From assembly GCA_946800325.1 (NCBI GenBank), contig OX326958.1:11356001-11420000 (forward strand): a DNA stretch of 64,000 nt. Direction: 5' to 3'. The number at the start of each line of letters is the position of its first letter. Position 1 is the stretch's first letter. The position numbers were made by a program, and so were the translations under genes. Under the pieces are notes generated by a model. That model saw nothing but the letters and a program-made list of their open reading frames with translations. It was not told the origin of the DNA and did no database searches. The stretch comes from Luzula sylvatica (lineage: Eukaryota; Streptophyta; Magnoliopsida; Poales; Juncaceae). Of the stretch, positions 34,582 to 46,557 are shown one piece after another.

Positions 34582-37500
34582 ATAACGGGACTCATTCAAT
34601 AACAATCATCTTAACCTGCAAATGGGACAATAGTGAATTGCAAATCACTGGGGTATATGGACCACAAACTTATAATGACAAACGGAATTTCATGGAGGAA
34701 TTAAGTGCTATTGCAATTCAAACCCATATACCATGGATAATTCAAGGAGATTTCAATCTCATTGCCCAAACAGATGAAAGAACAGGAGACAACAAGAGAA
34801 ATTGGGAGGAAGCCCAACTGTTTACTCAGTTCATCAACACACACAATCTTATCAACCCACCTCTGCAAGGCAGAACATATACGTGGGCAAATTCAATTGC
34901 AAAAGCAAGAATTGACAGATTCATTTTCAATTTAGACTGGGCACAGAAATTCCCCCAGTACAACCAATTTGCCAAAACAAATACATGTTCTGATCATAAT
35001 CCAGTAATGTATGAAGCCCACATTAATTTTCCTGTATTTCATGGATTTAGGTTTGAAAATTATTGGTTGAAAAATAAAGAAGCAAAACACATCATAGAGG
35101 AACATCTGTCAGCAACTCAGACAAAAACAATGATAGAGTTTTATGAGAAATTGCAAGAATTGGGACAGAAATTAAGGAGATGGGATAAAAACAAAAAACA
35201 AAACTCAAGAAAACATATGGAAAACAGCCAAAAAAATCTTAGAATGGATTGAAATCAGGCAAGAAGAGAGAGAGCTAAATAATTTTGAAAAATGGTTAAA
35301 AGCCATATTAAAGAGGAGATTATTAGAAATATTGCAAGAAAGAAAGGATTACTGGCGGCAAAGGGCCAAATTCCAGTGGGTCAAGGAGGGGGACGCAAAT
35401 ACCAACTTTTTTCATAGATATGCATCTATAAAAAAATCTAAACTCATGATACCAATCCTGGAAGATGAAAACCAAACAGAGGTATTTCAGCAAAAGGATA
35501 AGGCTAATGTATTATTTACATTTTACAGGGACTTAATTGGAAAAAAGCCAGAAATAGGAGAAACCAAGGTTGATCTCTCAAGGCTATTCTCAAGAGAAAT
35601 GCCAATTGATATGGCCAGTATGACAGAAGAAATAAGCATAGAAGAGGTAGATTTTGTAATAAAAAAGTGGAAGACAGACAAACCACCTGGTCCAGATGGC
35701 TTTAACGGCGAGTTCTTTAAAGAGTTTTGGAATCTCCTGACAAGTGAGGTATATGTGATAATTAGAGAGCATAATCAGGAAGAGGGAATGGGACCTTTTG
35801 CCATCTCATATATCACCCTCATACCCAAAAAAGAAGGGGCAAGACTGGCCAGGGACTTTAGGCCAATTAGTCTTATTTCGAGTATGCAGAAGATCATATC
35901 CAAAATTCTGGCAAATAGGCTACAAAAAATTATAAACAAATTAATTAGGCCCGATCATCTTGGTTTTATTAAGGGAAGAGAAATTGCGGAATGTTATATA
36001 TTTGCAAGGGAGTCCATGCACTATTCAGTATACAATAATAAGCCTTTATTGGTCTTCAAGGCAGATGTGCAAAAGGCTTTCGATACTATAGGATGGGAAT
36101 TTATCCTGAATATTATGGAGGTGAGGGGATTTGGAAATACATGGAAAAAATGGGTAAAAAATAATGTGTTACAAGGGGCTGCAAAAGTACTCCTCAATGG
36201 TCACCCTGGTAAAAATATTCATATGAGAAGAGGTGTCAGACAAGGGGACCCACTCTCCCCTTATCTATTCATATTGGGAATGGATGCATTAGCAAGAATG
36301 ATAGAAATACTGGTATTAAATAATTTTATTGAAAGACCAATTGGGAGGGGTCAAATTGCATTAATGTATGCAGATGATAGTCTTTATATGATCAAGCCAG
36401 ATATAACTCAGGTTAGAAGATTGAAATATGTATTAAATACTTTTGCTGAGGTGTCGGGTTTGAAAATAAATTATCAAACATCAGAATTTGCAATTATCAA
36501 TGGAGGAGAAGTAAATGTGGAGGAGATACAAGAGGAAATTGGATGCCCTATGGCAGAATTACCATTTAAATACTTAGGTTATAATTTGCACTACCAAAAA
36601 CCTAAGAGAGAAGAGTATAGAAGAATAATTGAGAAAATAGAGGCCAAATTGCAAGGCTGGAAAGGATCATTGCTAAGTATTGGAGGAAGAATAATACTAA
36701 TCAATTCTATTCTAACTTCCATACCTATATACTATTTTATGGTATATAAATTTTCAGTTTGGGTAATTAAGGAAATTGACAAAATTAGAAGGAATTTTTT
36801 ATGGAGGGGAAATAAAGAGAAGGGGTTAAATATGGTCTCATGGAAAAAGATTTGTAGGCCAAAAGAAGTAGGGGGATTAGGGGTAATGGATCTAGAGTTA
36901 TTTAATAATGCATTATTAATAAAATGGATTTGGAAATTTTTCAATAGCAAAGAAGGACTAAACTGGAATTATTTAGTGAGTGATTTATCAAAAGAAGAAC
37001 TAAATAAAAATTGCAAAGAAGACTCCTATTTCTGGAAAGAAATAAAAAAATTATTGGAGTTTTTTTATATAAATTCAGAAGTGGAAGTAGGGAACGGAGA
37101 AGATACTAGTTTGTGGTTTTCAAATTGGGGAGCTGGTAAACATGATACAAAATTGGAAAATTTGTACTCATATGCAGAAATAAAAGATATTACTTTAAAG
37201 GAAGGAAAAAATGGAGTTTTGGAAAACTATTTCAAAGCAAACATGTCTGAAAAAGCTAAGGAAGAAATGGAGAAATTAAAAGAGGAGCTAAATCAGATTG
37301 AATTAAGAGAAAAAAAAAAGATATTTATGTATGGAAATGGGATAAAAAAGGGATTTTTTCTGTAAAAAGTGCATATGAGGTAATGGCTAATGGCGTGTTT
37401 TCTTATTCTGAGCAGACAGAAATTTGGGGATACAAGGTACCACTAAGAATGCAGGTACTGGTATGGCAAATGAGGCAAAATAAAGTGCAAACCATAGATA

Positions 37501-37910
37501 ATTTAATTAAACGAGGTTTAAGCATACTAAATCGATGTCCCATGTGTAAGAAAGCAAGCGAATCAGTGAAACATCTGCTGGGTGAGTGCGATCTAGTAAA
37601 GAAAATATGGTCTCTCTTCCGAACTGGTACAAATAGAGAAAAGAAATTGAATCAAGCATTTGAAATTATGGTAGAAAAAATATTCATAAAAGGAGGAGAT
37701 AGAGAGGCGAAAAAACACACCTTAATTTGCTTATTTGTTCTATGGAGAGATCGGTGTAGAAGGGTGTTCACGGAATTGAGCAAATCAGCTGAAGATCTCG
37801 TAGATGAGATAGAAGAAGAGATCAGACTCATCAACACAGTCCTGGGGCGAAGAAGTACAGTAATGCCGCCGGATTTAGGAGGGAGAGCAGAAAACCTAGA
37901 AGAGGGGTAG
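34506..37910 (+). pseudogene. LINE ORF2: endonuclease, reverse transcriptase, zinc finger (frameshifted)
   Basis: Three frames must be joined. 34506-35252 has the back half of the endonuclease (QGDFNLIAQTDER, ARIDRFIFN, SDHNPVMYEA); its front half is missing. 35200-37365 is the RT (KPPGPDGFNGEFFK, FRPISLISSMQKIISKI, HLGFIKGREI, MRRGVRQGDPLSPYLF, catalytic MYADDS, GLKINYQTSEF). 37383-37910 has the zf-RVT motif C-X2-C-X8-H-X4-C (CPMCKKASESVKHLLGEC). Frameshifts fall in A-rich runs near 35200 and in the A tract at 37310-37320. The RT core is complete with no internal stop, suggesting fairly recent insertion. Confidence 0.9.
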
Positions 37911-38273
37911 AGGAAGTACAAGGGGGAAAGAGAGTACATATTAAGTGTACTTTAGTTTTTTTCTCTTGATCGAGGGAGATAATAAGTGACAAAAAATATG
38001 CAAGGAGTGATTAGAGTAAAGCCCAATCCACAGAAGGCTGCATGGGCCGAAAAATCAGGAAAAGAAAAAAAACTTTTTTTGTCAATTTATTAGAAAGGGG
38101 AGTTAGCTTAGTTAGGGTTTATTAAATGAAAATTATTCATACTTACTTTGATTGTAAAATAAAGTAAGGAAGAAACTCTAATTAAGAGCTATAATTAATT
38201 TTTATTATTTTATAAAAAAAACAATTAGACGGGGGAGAAAAACCCTCTCTAATTTTATTCAAAAAAAAAAAAA

Positions 38274-38520
38274 TGAAGCATGTGATTTCTTTTAATATTC
38301 GAAAACTGAAGGGGCTTTTTGTAAATTGTACAAATTATTATCTTGCTCCCAACAAATACATGAGAACGTGTCCGAGGGATTCAGATCATCTTCCTTGCTT
38401 TGTTCTCATAGACAAAAAAACACAACCCAAAACAAAATTAAGAGACTTGAGCAGCCAATTGTTCAATTTAAGCTCAATTAAGTTGAAATGAGCAATGAAA
38501 CATCAAAAAAAAACACAACA
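38274..38520 (-). repeat. Repeat family R, copy 3 (right part)
   Basis: Continuation after the LINE of the inverted repeat R, matching 44328-44570 and the reverse complement of about 21610-21820. Similarity ends near 38520. Confidence 0.8.
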
Positions 38521-39155
38521 ATTTACAAGAAATAAGAAAATTTGCAGGAAATGATATGTAATAAAAGTACATTGAACAATTAACATAAATATCCCGCAGC
38601 GAAGCGCTGGTTATTTTCCCAAGTGTTAATAATAATCAATACTAAAAATTCCAATAATTTTTTGTCTATAAACTCGTAAAATATAGTTTCTTTTTGGCTC
38701 TTGATAATGGTACTTAATTAGACTTTTATTAATTTATATACACTGATGAGTAATTCGTTTCGATAGAATATTCACACAATCAATTTTAGCTCAGAAAAAA
38801 GACATGCTAATGAAACAAGTGAAGCATGATATTTTTATTTTTCTCAAAACACTGCTTTGTTGCTAAATATAACCGAGTCAGTTGCATGATTTTCCAATTT
38901 TCTAAATAAATACCAAAGAATTGCATCTTCATCACATTATCCAAAAGAAATAACAAATTTAAAATAAGCACACAAATAAAATGATTCCAAAAGAAAAAAC
39001 AGAAGACACTAACACTATAAAACTTCAACTCGCCAAAAACAATAGCAGTAGTACTCATTATATCATAAAGCTTTATACACAGCTCGTCATATATTTAACA
39101 TTATATTAGAACTATTAACACACAAATTAACTAGTTAAAGTAAAACCCTAAACCC
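38521..39155. other. Spacer downstream of TFIIIA with Helitron-like hairpin
   Basis: At 38592-38610 CCCGCAGCGAAGCGCTGG, then TTATTTTCCCAAGT, resembles the hairpin and end at 46497-46527 but with a damaged CTAG. No gene seen; AT-rich. Confidence 0.35.
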
Positions 39156-41144
39156 TTAATCTGCAGCGAGCAACCACGCCAAGTAATCACTCCCACTAGG
39201 TTGATCCAAATTAGGGTTCACTCCAACTCTCTTTCTTTGCAGCAAGTCAACCGAAATACATTTTCTCTTTCTCCCTCCTCTCTCGCCATTTCTAAACAGC
39301 TCGTCCGTTTCCTCAAAATCACCCTATAAAAATAGAAATAAAAATATTAGACCCCATGTTAAAATACAAATTAAGGGAAATAGGATAAATAGGTAAATAC
39401 ATACTTGGCAACAAGTATGAGTGGCAGAATTTTCGTGATTATCTCTGACATGCTTGTACGCAAATTTCTGACCACATCCAGAAATGCGACATGCGTACAA
39501 CCTACAATCTTCATGCACAGCTTTTATGTGCTTCGTACGATTTGATTTCTGTAATATATAAATAAATAAGCTTTCAAACAGAACAATTAAATATCAAATA
39601 TATCCTTGTAAGAATACATACATTAGAAAAAGTGGAGGGGCAATCTGGAAAAGTGCATTTGATCTGTTCAGAGGAAGTTTCCGCATCGACATTTTCATGA
39701 GACCTCAAATGACGCTTAATATTCTTTTTTAATTGTTTTCGTCCACATATACCACAATCGATGTATTTGTGACATGAATTCATGTGCTCCTTGAGACAAT
39801 TCGCGTTTGAGAAATTTTTGAAACAGCCCTTCTCTGTGCAAATTACCTCTGTGCACTCCAATTTAACTATGAACAATTGAAAAACCAAATTAGGTAATCT
39901 AATTGAGAAATTTTTGAAACAGCCCTTCTCTGTGCAAATTACCTCTGTGCACTCCACATCCCAATTCTTTGCAAACGAACTTCTTTTCTTCTTCAGTAAT
40001 TGTTTCTTCATCATTATCATGCATTTCAATTAAATGCCTCTTCATGTTGGCTTTAATTGCAAATTTACTTTTACACCCCTCAATTGAACATTCAAATATT
40101 TTTCCTTGGTGAGTGATTAAATGCCGATTTAAATGATCCTTCCTAGCATATTTATTTTTGCAATCTTCTATTGGACATGGAAATGGTTTCTGAAATTAGG
40201 AAAATAGTTATAAAATAGTAAAATCAAGGCTTAAATAGAGAATAAATTGTAAATAAAATGAAAAGAAAACAAATTTAGGGTATGAAGTTGAAACCTCGGA
40301 AGAAAGAAGCATGAATTGGGGTTTTAAATTGAAGGAGCTTCACAGGAGGTCAACCCAACCTGCTACTAGTCCATTCAAATACCCTTTTCGCATTTTGGAG
40401 TTCACTATTTGGGATCCAATGCTTCACGCACCATTTTATATTTTAATCCTGCAAAATTCTTAAGTTTTAAACTAATTCCTTTGAAAACTTTCAACTTTTT
40501 AACTCCTTAGAAACAACAATTTAGGATATGATATTTTTATGGAATTTTTTAAAAACTTAGGCTCTAACCTCAAGCGAATGGGAAACCATGTGTTGTTTGA
40601 GATGAGCTGATTTTTTGAAACAAGCACCACACTCTTCGCATTTATTTTTTTCGTCTTTCTTTTCCTCCTTTACTTCATCTTCTTCTTGCACTTTATCCTG
40701 AATTTTCATTCCCAAAGTATTAAGATACTAATTCTTTTACTAGATTCTTCTTAACCACTAACATCAATGAATTTTGAGTTTATACATAAAACTATTTTCC
40801 AAGTTTTTATGTTTTAGGAGGCTGAAACGAGATATTTTTGAAAGAAAATCACAGATCGGAACCTTGTGTTCGGAGAGGAGGTGAGTTCTGAGAAGAGCCT
40901 TCTTAGATCTGCAAATACCACAGTATTCACAGTAATACTTCCTGATATCCCTCTTCTTAATCGCAATATCAAAATCCTCATCTCCCTTCTCGTCAAAATC
41001 CTCACTCACCGTCTCATCGTCTTTATCTGAAACCTCACTCACCGCCCCATCCCCTTTCTCTGAAATCTCACTCACTGCCTCATCTCCTTTGCGTAAAGTA
41101 TCACTCGCCCCCTCAAACTTCGTCTCAGCTGAATCAATAGCCAT
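39156..41144 (-). CDS. TFIIIA: Transcription factor IIIA (5S rRNA gene factor)
   Basis: C2H2 protein that binds the 5S rRNA gene internal promoter and 5S rRNA. Exons 40863-41144, 40569-40697, 39943-40189, 39622-39866, 39405-39548 and 39156-39323 splice in frame to 404 residues (Arabidopsis about 412). Fingers: F1 [20 protein letters not shown] (C72, C75, H88, H93), F2 [19 protein letters not shown]3 [21 protein letters not shown]4 [21 protein letters not shown]6 [21 protein letters not shown]7 [21 protein letters not shown]8 across exons 4-5, F9 [21 protein letters not shown]5 keeps only FVCKELGCG (C210, C215) and runs into VHRVKLEC: its helix and histidines are lost. The N-terminus has acidic SEISEKGD repeats. 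Intron 2 holds a 5S-mimic cassette exon (40295-40448) that should control expression. Probably functional, but the F5 defect leaves doubt. Confidence 0.88.
39809..39956 (-). repeat. Perfect 52-bp direct repeat at the finger 5/6 junction of TFIIIA
   Basis: 39809-39860 and 39905-39956 are identical (GAGAAATTTTTGAAACAGCC to CTGTGCACTCCA). The lower copy is the genuine start of the finger 6 exon; the upper copy has replaced the rest of the finger 5 exon and part of the intron. Between them 44 bp keep an intron 3' end (TTGTTCATAG). The upper copy supplies the donor GAG|GTAATT used in the proposed splice. Confidence 0.9.
40295..40448 (-). ncRNA. P5SM: exonised plant 5S rRNA mimic in TFIIIA intron 2
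   Basis: The minus strand 40432-40334 resembles 5S rRNA: AGCATTGGATCCCAAATAG, then GTGAACTCC, and GGTTGGGTTGACCTCC then TGTGAAGC, corresponding to the 5S blocks around GGATCCCA, AACTCC and GGGTGACCTCCTGGGAAG in the same order and spacing. It is framed by an acceptor TTTTGCAG (40449-40450) and a donor GAG|GTTTCA (40294-40293). After exon 2 the cassette would read GAT TAA, so inclusion stops translation at its second codon. In plants this element is known to be included or skipped depending on ribosomal protein L5 binding, giving feedback on TFIIIA. Not a transcribed 5S gene. Confidence 0.9.
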
Positions 41145-41400
41145 GGATGGCGGCTTTGGCTCGTCTGACAGAGAGAGAAAGCAACTCGAGAACCCTAGAT
41201 CTGGGAGATATTTATACGGAGTGCATTTGTTCTGTGGCCATCCAAAGAATGCCTCGTGTGAAGCCGACTCCGTGGCAAGATTTCATTGGTTCAATTGTAT
41301 GAGCCCCGGAAGGTTATTTATTATTGCTAAAGTGAACATTTCTCACATAAGTCCTTCTTATTTATTATTTTATGAAATTGTTGCTAAATAAATTGAAATA
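41145..41400 (-). promoter_or_regulatory. TFIIIA promoter and 5' UTR region
   Basis: Sequence just upstream of the TFIIIA start. It includes ATCTAGGGTTCTC on the minus strand (about 41190-41202) and, further up, GTATAAATATCTCCC (about 41204-41218), a plausible TATA box on the minus strand. A plus-strand open frame across this part has no family resemblance. Confidence 0.45.
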
Positions 41401-44082
41401 ATATATATATTTACTTTCAAAGTCCAATGTAAAGATAAATGATATACATGTATTTAAAATAAAATATATGTATAATTAAACATAAATAACAAATTTAAAA
41501 TCGAATAAAAATGATGATACATATACGTAACAGTAATTGAATTTAACACACAATCAATATTGGTACGAATATACGTAACAGTTTAACACACAATCAATAT
41601 GTAACATAATCACAATATTTCGATAATAATGAACTTTATATATACGTAACAATAATTGAAATAATCACAATATTCATGAAAAAAAATAAGTCAATTGAAA
41701 GTATAATCTCAATACTATTTCTTTTTGCTTCAAGTATTTATTATATTTTCATTTCCATGAATTTTCTGAATATAAAATATGACATTTTCTCATATATGTC
41801 CACATATATTATTGTTTATAAATATTGCATGACTAAACAAATTTAAACAAAAAGTATCATGCATGAAAACAAGACATTATTATATAAAATGGAGATATTG
41901 TACGTAGAGTTTTTGTTATGATTAATTATTAAATTTAAAATTGAATTATAAAAAAAAATCATATTAAATTACAAATATTATTCAATATTTCGTGATATTT
42001 CAAGAAATAAAATAAAACATTAATATTTTGTTCAAATTTTGAAATAAAAAGTAACAAATTAATAACAATAATAGTATGATCTCGGTAATGTTTTTATAAA
42101 TTTTTTTCATTAAATTACTGATATACCGTCTAATTATTTGTTTCCCTCATAATGTCGTATACAATATTATTTTTAAATATTTGTAATTGCATACATTATA
42201 ATAATATATAATCTATTTTGTAGAGTATTTTTAAATTTATTAAAATAATCTAATTTATTCAAAATAAGATCATGAATGTTGTTTGTATTAATTTTTGTAA
42301 ACTTACAAAAGTTTATATATGACTTTGTTTAGTTCTAATGAATAGTAAAACAAAGAAGGTTACGTTGGAAAATTAATCATTGTTTCCTTACCTGCAATAT
42401 TTCACGGTTTATTCCTCTGTTAGACTATCTCCGTTACTTTTTATCCCAATGGATGGATATCATTGAAATGAGTGGTTATTAACATGTCACAGTCACAAGT
42501 TTCATAAAAGGTTTTAATTTAAAGCAAGAGAGAAAACGAACTCATTTATACGAGCTTGTAAAATAGCCTTTTTCTTGTATGAGTCCGTTTTCTCTGTTGC
42601 GGTCAAATGGAAACGTTATGTGTGGTCATCAATCATCATAAGATCTGGCCGTTCAATTTGGTGGGCTCCACAATCGGAAAACATATGAGGAAGAATTACA
42701 TAAAGCGTCCATTTTGAGGGTAAAACAAACTTTTTCTTTTACTCTTCAAACATTCTGGTTGATACAAGAGCTACGATTTTTCATACCTGTCCCTACAATT
42801 TATTATTTCTAAAATTTATATAACAACAAATGTAAACAAAAGTATATCACATTTTAATATTTCCTACATTAATTGTATCGTGTCAAATATTTTATTTAAT
42901 ATCTATATAATTTGTACCGAAAATATATCATATATAATAACACATTTTTGTAAGGACTTTACTGATACATTTCGAAAACAGTCGACGTATTAAAAAATAC
43001 ACCTTATAAAGAAAACAAATTCAGAATCAAATAAAAAATATTTAATTTATCATTTGAATATGAACATTTTACACATCAATTATATCATTTGAATTTTTTT
43101 TAAAGCAATTTTATAAAATAATTTTGTCTACATATTGATATAATTTTGATTTCAAAACATATAAGAAACATTATTTAGTATGACAAACAAAATAATTGAA
43201 TATGTTTTTCTACAAAAATTGAACAAAAAGGTACTGTGTTATTAATTTGATCCATAAAGGTAATAAATACTGAATAATCAATTTAATATAATATTAGTTT
43301 TTTCGAAATTCTATGGTTCACTATTTTAAAAAGAATATTGGGTATTTTTTTAATTAATTAGATCCCATTTATCATATGAATAATTATTTGTTTTGTCTTT
43401 AAACATAACATTAGTCTATAATTGAAACATACATTTAACTATTTTCTAATATTATAGATATTAAATATTTTGACGAAATAAATTTAGAATTTATTATTAC
43501 AACTTATTTATACATCATTTTTATTCAACTTTTGAATTTGTTTAATAAATATTTTTAATATTTAACATTATCTAGTTTGTATTACAAAATAAAAATAAAA
43601 ATGATGTCAATATATTTACTTGGATATTTTTAAAAGAATATAGCTGAGATCATACTATTATGTGACTAATTTTATTTGAGAAAAATATGCTATTCTGTTT
43701 GATTTATAGAAATGTCAAAATAAATTATATACTTTTTATTTGATTTCGAATTTGTTTTATTTTATTTTATAAAACATATTTATTCATACGTCGATAGTTT
43801 TTGGCTAATCGTATTAATAATTTGCTATTTCGAAAGGATGACTTTGAAAACATACCTACATGCATCTCCAACTTGTATCTTTGCCCAACAATTGCAGACA
43901 CGAAACAGAAAAGTAGCCCGTCAATTTTTTCTTTGCTTCATAAACAACTGAGATATTACGTCACGTATTACTTGTTGGCGTAATGATTTGCGAAACTATG
44001 TCGAAAATTACATTTTTTCACTTCAGTCCTTTATTTTTTAATTTTACAAAACACCCACATACTATAAAAAAAAAATATATAT
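41400..44082. other. AT-rich intergenic DNA, nothing recognised
   Basis: Very A/T-rich with a short duplication of ATATACGTAACAGT...AACACACAATCAATAT (41520-41605) and no convincing gene or element ends. A less AT-rich island at 42360-42740 contains no recognised frame. Confidence 0.6.
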
Positions 44083-44830
44083 TTAACTTACTGTAGGGTG
44101 AATGGGGAGATCAAATAGGTACGGAATTCCAAATTTCTGAAACATGAACTAAAATTTTTTCTTATTAGTACAATTCAGAAATATCAGGGGCATTTTTGTA
44201 ATTTTACCTGAATTCCAGAGCCTTCACCGAAAGTAAAATGACGTTTCCTACCAGCTTCAAAATTTAAAAAGGGCTTCAGATCATCCAACATAACGCTCAT
44301 TTTTTGTACGTATAATTTTAAAAATGAAGCATGTGATTTTTTTTAATATTCGAAAACTGAAGGGGCTTTTTGTAAATTGTACTAAGTATTATCTTGCTCC
44401 CAACAAATACATGAGAACGTGCCCGAGGGATTCAGATCATCTCCCTTGCTTTGTTCTGATAGAAAGACAAAAAAACACAACCCAAAACATAATTAAGAGA
44501 CTTGAGCAGCCAATTGTTCAATTTAAGCTCAATTAAGTTGAAATGATCAATCAAACATAAAAAAAAAAAACGCAACAAAACACAATTCAGTATTAATAAA
44601 CAACAAATAAACAAAACAAAAGGAGAAGAACTTGCTTACCTGCGATTTATGAAGAAGTCTCGCTAATTGCAATTGGTTACGCAAAAGATCATCAATAATA
44701 TCCGTACAAAAAACTGCCTCGTCGAACTCTCGAAATATCTGAATAACGTCTTAAAATTTCTGAAAATGAAAAGAAAACCCTAGTTGAAGTGCTTAGTTAA
44801 TAATTGCAAAGAATGTGAAGCCCCAACGAC
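44083..44830 (-). repeat. Repeat family R, copy 4 (uninterrupted)
   Basis: Inverted, nearly complete copy of 21345-22080. It carries the intact LINE target site at about 44318-44338. It shows the ancestral order of the sequences now separated by the LINE at 33870/38274. Confidence 0.85.
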
Positions 44831-45001
44831 CGAACAGGTTCCAAATGAACCATTTACCCAATTATTTTCAAGGGAAACAACTATAAGTTACTGAAATTTT
44901 GAAATTATCACTCAATAAACCTCAATTTGTTGGTTAAATAGGTCGAAAATATCAATTAACAAAAAAATCGAAAACCACAATTCGCACCAGAACTGACGGA
45001 A

Positions 45002-45439
45002 TCAAAAAGAGAAATATAAAGTAAACAAGATATTATAATCAATTACGCTGGTGAAGGCTATCGATTTGTTATCTGTTTTAGCCGACAAATTCCAAAGGCG
45101 ACCACAGAAGAAGACAAATAGAGCATCGTGTAGACTCCTCGATCCATCTGAAGAGTTGATTTTTACTGCTCTCTTCGTCAGAGCTAAAGAACGGAACTGG
45201 CTCTTTTGTGGCCCTGCTCGTTCGTCGTTCAGATGGATCGCGTGGTTCAGAGCTAAAGGGCTAAACAACCGAACACTCGCCTCCTCTTCCGTCGCCGCTG
45301 CAGCTTCATCGCTGTTTGAGCGTAGGTCTTCATCGCGTGGCCCTGTTCGATAAATATGAATACGAGACCATTCATTTTCAACATCAAGCTCATATATATC
45401 CTTAATCGATCTAGGAGAGTCTATTTTATGGAGCAACAT
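45002..45439 (-). other. Unidentified open frame of 145 codons
   Basis: Open from ATG 45439; starts MLLHKIDSPRSIKDIYELDV, has an alanine/glutamate stretch (DEAAAATEEEAS) and ends in hydrophobic residues encoded by AT-rich DNA. GATCCATCTGAA (45141-45152) and TTCAGATGGATC (45228-45239) form a 12-bp inverted repeat inside. No family recognised. It is less AT-rich than its surroundings, so it may be a captured gene piece. Confidence 0.25.
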
Positions 45440-45639
45440 GCTTTGGAAAGTTATGATACCGATTAAATCTCAAATTTTCATGTGGCTAACATTAAATGGT
45501 CGCATCTTAACGGACAACATGTCAAATCGTACGGGATAGGTACAATATTTTTGGCGTCCGTTATGAAAAAATAATCTAAAATGTGATGAACACATATCTC
45601 CCCTCCCATTAATTTTTGGATATTAGGGATATGGTGAGG

Positions 45640-46500
45640 CCACGTCACCCTGGTACTGTCCACTGTTCACGTTGGTACTGTTCATTCCTTTTACTGTTCA
45701 CCTCCGGTACTGTTCATTTAGTACTGTTTACCCCCCGCTACTGTTCATCTCTTTTACTGTTTATTTTTTTTTTTGGAATTTTATTTTATTTGACATATGT
45801 CTTGTGTTCTAAATAAAATATTTGAATTTTTCATCGTATTAATAAATATAATTGACATATGTCTTGTGTTCTAAATAAAATATTTGAATATTTCATCGTA
45901 TTAATAAAAATAATTTGTATACTATAATTTTACTGTTAACAAAATACTATTCACACAAATACTTTTTGTTAGCCCGAGCTGGTATTATTTTTTTTTTTGC
46001 TTATTATAACAGTTTTGATTGGTACCAAGCTGCGTTTTTTTGTGCTTATTATAATATTTTTGATTCGTACCAAGCTACGTCTTTTATGTTTTTTGTTTGT
46101 CTTTTTCAGAATTTTATTTTATTTGACATGTTTTATGTTCTAAATAAAACATTTGAATTTTTCTTTTGAAACATATGATATATTTTGAGGAGGAAAAAAA
46201 TTTGCATTTATTGCATACTACTTGTGAGACTATTTAATATCAGACTTTTTTTTTAAATTAACATTTATGAATATTACTTTTGTTTTGCACTTGTAACGTT
46301 TTAGATAAAATTATTATTTTATGATCATAACAGATTTTGAAAAATCGCAGAAAAGCGCGAGAAATATTTCTATTTTCTTATCAAATAATATATCAAATAA
46401 TATATCCCGCATCGAAATAATATATCAAATAATATATCAAATAATATATAAAATTATTACTTTTGCTTATTATATTATTTATTATCAAATAATATACCCC
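45640..46500. repeat. TACTGTTCA cluster and AT-rich tandem repeats
   Basis: 45655-45765 has about seven TACTGTTCA/TACTGTTTA units. 45791-45914 is a two-unit 62-bp tandem repeat (TGACATATGTCTTGTGTTCT...), with a third decayed unit near 46123. 46376-46500 repeats ATATATCAAATAAT. Probably the body of the non-autonomous element ending at 46527. Confidence 0.6.
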
Positions 46501-46527
46501 GCAGCGAAGCGCGGGATATTGTCCTAG
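46497..46527 (+). mobile_element. Helitron-like 3' terminus
   Basis: Imperfect hairpin CCCCGCAGCGAAGCGCGGG followed 8 bases later by CTAG (46524-46527) and T. This fits a Helitron 3' end (hairpin, short spacer, CTRR, insertion before T). The 5' TC end was not located. Similar ends occur at 27025 and 38592. Confidence 0.55.
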
Positions 46528-46557
46528 TTCATACAATGCACTTGTGCAAGAAAAATC

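Larger units (their letters stand above)
33871..38273 (+). mobile_element. L1-type LINE with poly-A tail and target duplication
   Basis: A 4.4 kb non-LTR retrotransposon. Both flanks carry AAAAATGAAGCATGT (33856-33870 and ending 38283), and the unoccupied sequence TTAAAAATGAAGCATGTGATT is present at about 44318-44338. The right end is a 13-base A tract. It has an ORF1 remnant and an ORF2 with endonuclease, RT and zinc-finger parts, but shortened at the 5' side and interrupted by frameshifts, so it is not autonomous now. Confidence 0.93.

Noticed and set aside
35590..36950. Minus-strand frames inside the LINE
   Set aside because: Shadows of the RT frame with no resemblance to known proteins.
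40334..40432. A real 5S rRNA gene
   Set aside because: Too diverged from 5S, lies within a TFIIIA intron with splice sites and has no poly-T terminator or tandem spacer; the exonised mimic fits better.
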